Made by a program: the position numbers and the translations under genes
Part shown: in pieces, positions 57,927-64,000 of the stretch
Position numbering within the stretch: the stretch's first letter is position 1
Layout of the letters: every line of letters begins with the position of its first letter
Source: Chryseobacterium arachidis
GTDB taxonomy: Bacteria > Bacteroidota > Bacteroidia > Flavobacteriales > Weeksellaceae
Assembly: GCF_900129245.1 (NCBI RefSeq)
Contig: NZ_FQUT01000003.1
Span: 1-64,000 of the forward strand
DNA length: 64,000 bases
Direction of reading: 5' to 3'
The notes under the pieces: model-generated
Database searches by the model: none
Told to the model about the DNA's origin: nothing
The model's input: only the letters and a program-made list of their open reading frames with translations

Positions 57927-59108
57927 TTAATTTTCATGCAACACACTGAGAATAATTTCACAACCTTCTCTTATTTCTTCTTTAGAAATTGTCAGTGGCG
58001 GAGAAATTCTCAGATACTCATTTCTGTACAATTGCCAGAAAACGATCAGCCCTTTATCCATACATTTTTTAGCAACGTCTAAAGTATATTCCGGCGAGCC
58101 TAAATTTACGGCTAACATTAATCCTTTTCCGTTGATATTTTTAATTTTAGGGTGAACCAACAATTCTCTGTATAATTTTTCTTTTTCTTCCACCTCGTAC
58201 ATCAGCCCGCTTTCTAAAACTTCTTTCAAAGTAGCATAACTTGAAGCTGCGATTAAAGGGTTTCCACCGAAGGTGGTGATATGCCCTAATTTCGGAGAAT
58301 GAGCCAGTTTTTCCATGATTTCTCTTGAACTCATAAATGCCCCTACAGGAACTCCGCCGCCCATTCCCTTGCCCATTACTAAAATATCAGGGACAATACC
58401 GAAATGCTCGAACGAGAACAGTTTCCCGGTTCTTCCAAATCCCGGCTGAATTTCATCAAGTATCAATAAAGCACCGACTTCTTCACATCTCTTTTTTAAT
58501 TTGATTAAATAATCATCATTCGGCACTAAAAATCCTGCTGCTCCCTGAATGGTTTCCAAGATCACACAAGCCGTCTTCTCCGTAATCTTATCAAAATCAT
58601 TTTCATTGTTGAATTCAATAAAAGAAACCATAGGCAACAAAGGACGAAATTCTCTTTTATGCGTTTCATTTCCTGAAACACTTAAAGCACCGTGTGTATT
58701 TCCGTGATATGAATTTTTAAAAGAGACAATCTCTTCCCTTCCCGTATATCTTTTAGCAAGTTTTAAGCTTCCGTCAATCGCCTCTGCCCCACTGTTCACC
58801 AAATAAGTAATTTCTAAAGGATCGGGAGTTGCTTCGGCTAATAATTTGCATAAGGCTACCGGTTTTTCCTGAGCATATTCTCCGTACACCATAACGTGAA
58901 GATATTTTTCTGCCTGTTCTTTGATCGCATTAACAATTTTGGGATGAGAATGCCCTAATGTATTGGCAGAAACTCCGGCTACAAAATCCAGATATTTTCT
59001 TCCGTCTTTTCCGTAAATATAATTTCCTTCCGCTTTTTCGACTTCAAAACCTGCTGCAAATTTTGTAGTTTGTGCCTGATAGATAAAAAAATCTTTTTGC
59101 ATTTCCAT
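57927..59108 (-). CDS. class III PLP aminotransferase (acetylornithine/ornithine type)
   Basis: A 393-residue PLP enzyme of the acetylornithine/4-aminobutyrate aminotransferase group. The family pattern LLILDEIQPGFGRTGKLFSF and the PLP-lysine segment ILVMGKGMGGGVPVGAF at about 225-255 are intact, as are VNSGAEAIDGSLKLAKRYTG and NSYHGNTHGALSVSG near 105-145. The N-terminus YGKDGRKYLDFVAGVSANTL is typical. The substrate cannot be fixed; in flavobacteria such lone genes are annotated as aspartate aminotransferase family. No arginine genes are next to it. Confidence 0.93.
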   Translation of the reverse strand: MEMQKDFFIYQAQTTKFAAGFEVEKAEGNYIYGKDGRKYLDFVAGVSANTLGHSHPKIVNAIKEQAEKYLHVMVYGEYAQEKPVALCKLLAEATPDPLEITYLVNSGAEAIDGSLKLAKRYTGREEIVSFKNSYHGNTHGALSVSGNETHKREFRPLLPMVSFIEFNNENDFDKITEKTACVILETIQGAAGFLVPNDDYLIKLKKRCEEVGALLILDEIQPGFGRTGKLFSFEHFGIVPDILVMGKGMGGGVPVGAFMSSREIMEKLAHSPKLGHITTFGGNPLIAASSYATLKEVLESGLMYEVEEKEKLYRELLVHPKIKNINGKGLMLAVNLGSPEYTLDVAKKCMDKGLIVFWQLYRNEYLRISPPLTISKEEIREGCEIILSVLHEN

Positions 59109-59173
59109 TTTCGAGAAAAATTTTTAGCAAAACTAAAAAACATTCTGTAAAGTCTGAAATATTCCTGATAGAA

Positions 59174-59208
59174 TAAAAAAATCGCTCGCAGTAAAATCTG
59201 CAAGCGAT
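59174..59208 (-). terminator. intrinsic terminator with no annotated long gene upstream
   Basis: On the reverse strand ATCGCTTGCAG and CTGCGAGCGAT form an 11-bp stem (one G-U) followed by seven T. The next leftward gene of any size ends at 59555, 350 bases upstream, after its own low-T region. A small leftward unit between the two is therefore suspected. Confidence 0.75.
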
Positions 59209-59227
59209 ACCACCAAATCACAAAATA

Positions 59228-59290
59228 TTAATATAGTTTACTATATTTTCTAGAGTAAATATATATAAAAATTCCAATTAAAATAAACAT
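59228..59290 (-). CDS. possible 20-residue membrane peptide
   Basis: The reverse strand holds an ATG-to-TAA frame of 20 codons: a hydrophobic start (MFILIGIFIYIY) and a basic/polar end (SRKYSKLY). It ends 20 bases before a strong terminator. Hydrophobic helix plus positive tail is the pattern of small membrane proteins. Its short length makes chance likely, and no clear promoter is seen. Confidence 0.3.
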   Translation of the reverse strand: MFILIGIFIYIYSRKYSKLY

Positions 59291-59554
59291 TTTTTAAAAA
59301 TTATTTACTTAATATAATGATTCCGTAAATCAATTCAATAATCAATGAAAATTTAACAATTCAAAAACATAATTGCAGTAAGGGTTTCGCTCTCACTAAT
59401 TCTTGAATAAAACAGTACTGAATAAAAGTATTTTTTCAAAAAAAATTCCCTAAAAGTACCTTAATTACAGAGGTTTTAACCAAAAAAGTCACCATTTTCA
59501 TATAAAAAATGATGACCTATTTATCGTTTTTTGGAATTTTTGACTAAAAAGCAA
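59291..59554. other. AT-rich spacer after the LptA-like gene
   Basis: No coding frame or hairpin with a T-run is convincing. The part at 59376-59460 is less AT-rich (GCAGTAAGGGTTTCGCTCTC) and could be transcribed from the LptA-like operon. Confidence 0.3.
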
Positions 59555-61297
59555 TTATCGTCTCACCCGTTTGGGTTTCTTCGCTTCTTCTTTTGCTCTT
59601 TCTTTATCAATTGCTTCCTGAGCTTTGTCGTATAAGGCAGTATCAGACTCATATTTTACTTCTTCATAATTTGGTGTATCAACCAATATATCCTGCCATT
59701 TCAGAATCCGGTCTTTTGTATTCCAGTTGAAATCCTGAAACTTCCGCCTGGCGGGTTCAATTTTACTCATCGGATAGGTGTCAGCAACAGCTCCGATATT
59801 ACATTCTACCACATACAAGGCTTTTTCCTCAAAAATAGCATCAATAATACCGCATGAAGTCAATGAAATCCCGATTCTTTCCTTTTCTTTAGTCTCCTCA
59901 TTCACATCATCCGAAAAGGTAATAGCCTGGGCATTCCCTATCACTTTTGCTTCTTTAATATTATTGTCTTCTCCGTAGTAAACAGTCATCAGCTTTCCTT
60001 TTACCTGGTTGAATTCATCTTTCATATTCAAAGAATCCACTTTACTGATGGCAAATGCGTTTCCGAGAACTTTTAAAGAATCTATATTTTCCGTCTGGGT
60101 ATTGAAATAGGCTTCTACCTTATCTCCCGTTACCTGCTTTCCATTGCTCCAAAGGATAGGTTTTGTATACATGTGCAATACACCATCTGTCTCATTAAAG
60201 GCAATAGAGTCCGCCCTTCCCTGCGCATTGGATTTGTAAAATCTTCCTTTTTTGTAGGCTCTCAGGAAACTTTTCTTTACTTTAATATCCAACGAATCCG
60301 GTCTTTGAAAGGAAATAATCTTCTCTGCTGCAAAATACATCGAATCTTTTTCCATCGCCTTCACTGCATAAGGATTTTTGGTCATCATGGCAGAATCTTT
60401 CTTCTCAAAAATTTCTCCATAGCCTCCTTTTATCCATCTTCTTTCTAAAGGGTCGTCGAGTGTTACATTTCCTGTTGCTTTACCAAAACCTGTCAGCTGA
60501 TTGTAATACATTTCATCTCCGGTAAGAATCTTATCATTGTAATGAACTCTGGAGTTTTTATATAAAAAAGCCTCTTTGGTATTGGTATTATAATTTCCCT
60601 TATCGGTAATAATACGGTTTTTAGGATTTTTTTTATTGGTAATGGTAGTCGGGCCGTTGATATCAACAATATTGGTATTCTGATTCTGAACCACGTTGTC
60701 TCCCTCCAGCACATACTGAGCATCCTCAATTTTTACTCTTCCTGTAAGATCTATGGTGCGGGTCGTCAGAAAATAAGTTGCCGATTTAGAATACGTCGTA
60801 CTTTTACCATCATTAATTGTTCCTCCGGTATTATAATATGCCTGATTCGAAATCCTGTCATAATACATCGTTTCGGTTTTAATGATTGTTCCTTTAGGAT
60901 CGGTAAGCACTACGTTTTTTCTGGCAATACCACGCTGGGTATTTCCGTCGTATTCCATTTCATCCGCCGTAATGACAGAACCGTCAGCATTCTGAAGCTT
61001 AACATTCCCGATAGCCTTTACAAAATTCTGCTCATCATATAAAACCACTTCATCTGCATTGAGTATAGAACCCTGATGTTCAAAAACTACATTTCCCACA
61101 AAATAATTATTTCCGTCGTACTTTGTATCTTTTCTGAGCTGGTCGGAATGTCTATGCTTAACCGTTTCTGTAGGAGCGGCATTTTTTTTCGGAGCTGCCG
61201 AAGACGTAAAATAAGGATCTTTCTGCACAGGTTTTGGTCTATCCTGTGCAAAAGTAAATGTTGAAATAAAAACTAAGATTGCAAAAAGCAACCTCAT
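59555..61297 (-). CDS. LptA/OstA-like organic solvent tolerance protein
   Basis: Periplasmic or outer-membrane protein of the OstA/LptA family, involved in moving lipopolysaccharide to the outer membrane. The 580-residue protein has a signal peptide (MRLLFAILVFISTFTFAQ). Repeated beta-jellyroll segments such as NYFVGNVVFEHQGSILNADE, VITADEMEYDGNTQRGIARK, RIITDKGNYNTNTKEAFLYK and KATGNVTLDDPLERRWIKGG are typical. It is longer than LptA (about 185) and shorter than LptD, and lacks the LptD barrel, as usual for Bacteroidota OstA-like proteins. The start at 61297 is preferred; ATG 61312 overlaps the Fur-family stop by 8 bases. It is translationally linked to that gene. Confidence 0.88.
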   Translation of the reverse strand: MRLLFAILVFISTFTFAQDRPKPVQKDPYFTSSAAPKKNAAPTETVKHRHSDQLRKDTKYDGNNYFVGNVVFEHQGSILNADEVVLYDEQNFVKAIGNVKLQNADGSVITADEMEYDGNTQRGIARKNVVLTDPKGTIIKTETMYYDRISNQAYYNTGGTINDGKSTTYSKSATYFLTTRTIDLTGRVKIEDAQYVLEGDNVVQNQNTNIVDINGPTTITNKKNPKNRIITDKGNYNTNTKEAFLYKNSRVHYNDKILTGDEMYYNQLTGFGKATGNVTLDDPLERRWIKGGYGEIFEKKDSAMMTKNPYAVKAMEKDSMYFAAEKIISFQRPDSLDIKVKKSFLRAYKKGRFYKSNAQGRADSIAFNETDGVLHMYTKPILWSNGKQVTGDKVEAYFNTQTENIDSLKVLGNAFAISKVDSLNMKDEFNQVKGKLMTVYYGEDNNIKEAKVIGNAQAITFSDDVNEETKEKERIGISLTSCGIIDAIFEEKALYVVECNIGAVADTYPMSKIEPARRKFQDFNWNTKDRILKWQDILVDTPNYEEVKYESDTALYDKAQEAIDKERAKEEAKKPKRVRR

Positions 61298-61304
61298 GGA
61301 TTGA

Positions 61305-61781
61305 TTAATCATTCTTAGTGCCATAAAAATACAGCGAGTGAGAATCAATTTTCACGCCAAATGCTTCTTCAATAGCTTCTTTAATTCCTTGGATTCTTGG
61401 GTCGCAAAACTCAATAATTTCTTCAATTTCCTTATCCGAATCTTTTTTGTAAATCACCAAGTGGTCATGCTGTTTATCAAAATAAGATTTCTCGTAAGAA
61501 GAAGAAGTAAGGGTCTTTTCTCCGAACTGATGTTTACGGATTAATCCCGCATCCAGGAAAATTTCAATGGTATTGTAAATTGTTGCTTTGGAAACGTGAT
61601 ATTTTTTCTGCAACATTAATAAATACAGATCATCCACATTGAAGTGATGATCCATATTATATATTTCTTCTAATATTGTATATCGTTCAGGAGTGTTTCT
61701 GAAACCTTTTTCCAGCAAATAGTTTCTCAACACGTCCTTAATAAGGGCAATATTTTTTTCTTTTTGTATTGTATCCATCAA
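61305..61781 (-). CDS. Fur-family transcriptional regulator
   Basis: Metal- or peroxide-responsive repressor of 158 residues. The winged helix is in NTPERYTILEEIYNMDHHFN and VDDLYLLMLQKKYHVSKATI followed by YNTIEIFLDAGLIRKHQFGE. The dimerisation domain has HDHLVIYKKDSDKEIEEIIE. The structural zinc motif CxxC is not present; only one Cys (EFCDP) is seen near its usual place. So it is a Fur/PerR homologue that lacks the CxxC pair. The regulator overlaps or abuts the LptA-like gene downstream. The metal and targets are unknown. Confidence 0.92.
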   Translation of the reverse strand: MMDTIQKEKNIALIKDVLRNYLLEKGFRNTPERYTILEEIYNMDHHFNVDDLYLLMLQKKYHVSKATIYNTIEIFLDAGLIRKHQFGEKTLTSSSYEKSYFDKQHDHLVIYKKDSDKEIEEIIEFCDPRIQGIKEAIEEAFGVKIDSHSLYFYGTKND

Positions 61782-61845
61782 AAAAATTATCTACAAATTT
61801 ATTGATTTTTATTTAAATACTTACCGTACCACAATGTTAAAGAAT

Positions 61846-63840
61846 TTAATTGTTGTGGCGAATAAATTCACACTGCTGGATTTTAGACTCCCCAACACAG
61901 TCTTCCGTCATAGGCGCAGATTCAACAACTACATTGTGTGAAGTGATACCCCATGCTTTGAAATCATCACTACCGATATATTTAACAAAATTGTAGATAT
62001 TTAACGTAATTTTCTCTTTTACCGTAAGAAGTATATCGTTGATATAGGTGTTATCTATAATTACATACTTAAGATCCGGCGGGATATTATGGGCTCTCAA
62101 CGAAGGGTGACTGCTTCGGCAAGGAATCGTTCCGTCTGCCATCATATCTCTGAGAACCATATCAAAATAATCATTAATTCTTCTGTCTATTTTAAATCCC
62201 AACATAAAATTAATTTTATAGATTGTTCCCGGAAGCACTTCATCTACCGCATATTTGAAAGTATATGGATCTTCCTGATTTGTAATCGTTAAGATAAAAT
62301 AATGGTCTGCTCTTTTCGGCTGTTTTTTAATGATGGAATAAATAATCTTAGACTCAATCTCATCATTCCTTTTGGCACGACTTAAATAGGCTAAGTTTGT
62401 GGCATATTTCGGAATCGTCTCATCCAGTTTCATATCTTTAATGATAGGAATATAATTTTCAAGCTTAACAAATTTAATGAACTTTGTCTTGATGGATCTT
62501 CCATTAAACCAAGCATACATACAAACTCCGATAAATCCGGCTAAAATTACAGTGATCCAGCCTCCTTCAAAGAATTTAATAATATTGGCGCTAAAGAATC
62601 CTAACTCGATAGACATGTATACCAACGCAAATATAAGAATCAAGCCTTTATTTATTCTATGCTTTAACAACCAATAAACGAGAAGTACTGTCGTCATCAA
62701 CATCGTTACGGTAATGGAAAGTCCGTAGGCTGCTTCCATTTTCCCTGATTCTTTAAAGTGAAGAACAACAATAATACAGAACAATAATAATCCCCAATTG
62801 ATTCTTGGAATGTACATTTGACCTTTCACTCCGGAAGGATAATCAATTTTTTGATTGGGCCACAAATTCAATGACATTGCTTCTGAGAAAATAGTAAAAG
62901 AGCCGGTAATCAGAGCCTGGCTGGCAATAATTGCGGCTGCCGTAGCTAAAATCACCCCCGGAACCACCATCCACTCTTCCATAATCCCAAAGAAAGGATT
63001 GATAACTGAAAAGCCCGGCTTCTGATAGTTTGTTAAAAGCCATGCTCCCTGCCCAAGATAGTTTAAGATCAGCATTATTTTTACAAAGCCCCAGCTTACC
63101 CTTATATTTTTGGCACCACAATGTCCTAAATCTGAATAAAGTGCTTCTGCTCCTGTTGTACACAAAAAAACGGCCCCTAAAATTACAATCGCACTTGGTG
63201 AGTTCACTATCAGTTTATAAGCATAGTAGGGATTGAAAGATCTTAAAATTTCCATGTTTTCGCTTAAATGAGAAAGCCCTAAGCCACCCAAAACCAAAAA
63301 CCAAACTACCATTACAGGTCCGAAGAATTTACCGATAAAGCTTGTTCCAAATTGCTGTACTACAAAAATTAAAATCAAAATGCTGATGGTAATCGGAACT
63401 ACTGGAGTATGCGGATTATATATTTCAAGACCTTCAATTGCAGACATTACTGTAAGCGAAGGGGTAATGACTCCGTCTGCAATCAATGCAGCGGCTCCTA
63501 CAATTGCTATGAGGTACAGCCAGCCTTTTTTAAGATTTTTAACTAAAGAAAATAAAGCCAAAATTCCACCTTCCCCTTTATTATCTGCTCGCAGGGCAAT
63601 AATTACATACTTAATTGTTGTTTGAAGAGTAAGAGTCCAGATAATACAGGAAAGTGCTCCCTCGATGTACTCGTTAAAAGGCATCGTACTACCGTTTTCT
63701 CTGGCGTTTACAATTGCTTTCATTACATAAAGCGGAGAAGTACCTATATCTCCAAATACAATTCCCAAAGAAACTAAAACACCAACGAAAGAAAGCTTTT
63801 TAATGTCAAAATGATGACCGCCTTCTGTAACTTCTGCCAT
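61846..63840 (-). CDS. kup: Kup-family potassium transporter
   Basis: Potassium-proton symporter of 664 residues with about 12 helices in the first 440 residues and a cytosolic C-terminal domain. The family signature VFGDIGTSPLYVMKAIVNAR lies at about 24-43. Other family parts are IIWTLTLQTTIKYVIIALRA, EGGILALFSLV, GDGVITPSLTVMSAIEGLE-like IADGVITPSLTVMSAIEGLE, and FLCTTGAEALYSDLGHCGAK. Length and order agree with Kup/TrkD. It is 65 bases upstream of the Fur-family gene on the same strand. Confidence 0.95.
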   Translation of the reverse strand: MAEVTEGGHHFDIKKLSFVGVLVSLGIVFGDIGTSPLYVMKAIVNARENGSTMPFNEYIEGALSCIIWTLTLQTTIKYVIIALRADNKGEGGILALFSLVKNLKKGWLYLIAIVGAAALIADGVITPSLTVMSAIEGLEIYNPHTPVVPITISILILIFVVQQFGTSFIGKFFGPVMVVWFLVLGGLGLSHLSENMEILRSFNPYYAYKLIVNSPSAIVILGAVFLCTTGAEALYSDLGHCGAKNIRVSWGFVKIMLILNYLGQGAWLLTNYQKPGFSVINPFFGIMEEWMVVPGVILATAAAIIASQALITGSFTIFSEAMSLNLWPNQKIDYPSGVKGQMYIPRINWGLLLFCIIVVLHFKESGKMEAAYGLSITVTMLMTTVLLVYWLLKHRINKGLILIFALVYMSIELGFFSANIIKFFEGGWITVILAGFIGVCMYAWFNGRSIKTKFIKFVKLENYIPIIKDMKLDETIPKYATNLAYLSRAKRNDEIESKIIYSIIKKQPKRADHYFILTITNQEDPYTFKYAVDEVLPGTIYKINFMLGFKIDRRINDYFDMVLRDMMADGTIPCRSSHPSLRAHNIPPDLKYVIIDNTYINDILLTVKEKITLNIYNFVKYIGSDDFKAWGITSHNVVVESAPMTEDCVGESKIQQCEFIRHNN

Positions 63841-63924
63841 ATCAGCTAATTTTAAATTTTAAAAGCGCAAATTTAAATCAAATTTAAATACCCAAGACTT
63901 TTTCTTGATGAATATAATAAATGA

Positions 63925-63948
63925 AAAAACTTCCTTTCGGAAGTTTTT
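63925..63948. terminator. terminator between the edge gene and kup
   Basis: AAAAACTTCC and GGAAGTTTTT form a perfect 10-bp stem with loop TTTC. On the reverse strand it follows the stop at 63965 by 16 bases. Confidence 0.85.
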
Positions 63949-63964
63949 CTCTATAATCGTCTAT

Positions 63965-64000
63965 TTACTTTACGTACATTGCTTTTTTAATCTCCTCTTT
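63965..64000 (-). CDS. 3' end of a leftward gene (partial)
   Basis: The last 36 bases read on the reverse strand give the final 11 residues KEEIKKAMYVK and TAA. A terminator follows, so a real gene end is likely. The tail is too short to name the protein. Confidence 0.5.
   Translation of the reverse strand, partial: KEEIKKAMYVK

Overview
The window looks like chromosomal DNA of a flavobacterium of the Chryseobacterium type (Bacteroidota, Weeksellaceae). The evidence is low GC, no Shine-Dalgarno sites before the genes, many upstream boxes of the form TAnnTTTG (the Bacteroidota -7 element), and typical flavobacterial genes: a short NrdA, panD next to a UPF0104 flippase gene, DUF1573, DUF72 and DUF4241 proteins, and an S16 with a long tail. 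The genus is inference. I found no tRNA, rRNA, complete insertion sequence, prophage or CRISPR array.

Layout. 1-900: gene-free, repeat-rich DNA with a leftward promoter at the edge. 0.9-5.8 kb: a leftward MacAB-like export operon (adaptor, two permeases, ATPase) with a gene relic inside it. 6.3-9.4 kb: class I ribonucleotide reductase (nrdB, a small unknown gene, nrdA). 9.5-12.1 kb: small membrane, regulator, DUF559 and DUF72 genes. 12.1-19.3 kb: leftward housekeeping genes including a PfkB-family sugar kinase and valS. 19.4-24.4 kb: DUF1573, PPK2, RNase P RNA (reverse strand), a sigma factor with its partner membrane protein, and an acyl-CoA synthetase. 24.5-29 kb: rpoN, asnS, a CDP-alcohol transferase and a lipoprotein. 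29-32.6 kb: two regulators and a serine hydrolase. 32.7-36.3 kb: rimM-rpsP, a broken gene, a nitroreductase, a GreA/B-like protein and an SRPBCC protein. 36.5-42.2 kb: an M3 peptidase and small unknown genes, one frameshifted. 42.2-44.1 kb: tyrS behind a leader-peptide attenuator, then a GNAT gene. 44.1-52.1 kb: an eight-gene leftward Ter/TerY-P stress cluster. 52.3-57.7 kb: flippase, panD, HU, pdxH, YqgE, amidase, a class IV aminotransferase relative and a START-like protein. 57.9-64 kb: a class III aminotransferase, an LptA-like protein, a Fur-family regulator, a Kup potassium transporter and the tail of one more gene.

The strongest unusual signal is in front of tyrS. A 32-codon reading frame with a Tyr-Tyr pair and a third Tyr is followed by a perfect intrinsic terminator. 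A segment just after the Tyr codons can pair either with a segment over those codons or with the 5' arm of the terminator. This is the layout of a ribosome-mediated tyrosine attenuator. The second is the Ter/TerY-P cluster: two TerD, an ankyrin protein, two von Willebrand A proteins, a PP2C phosphatase, an unknown protein and a kinase with a zinc ribbon. Further signals are a sigma-54-like promoter that appears to drive a very short terminated transcript divergent from rpoN, a class IV aminotransferase homologue without its PLP lysine, and three decayed genes. All conclusions come from reading the sequence; no database search was run.
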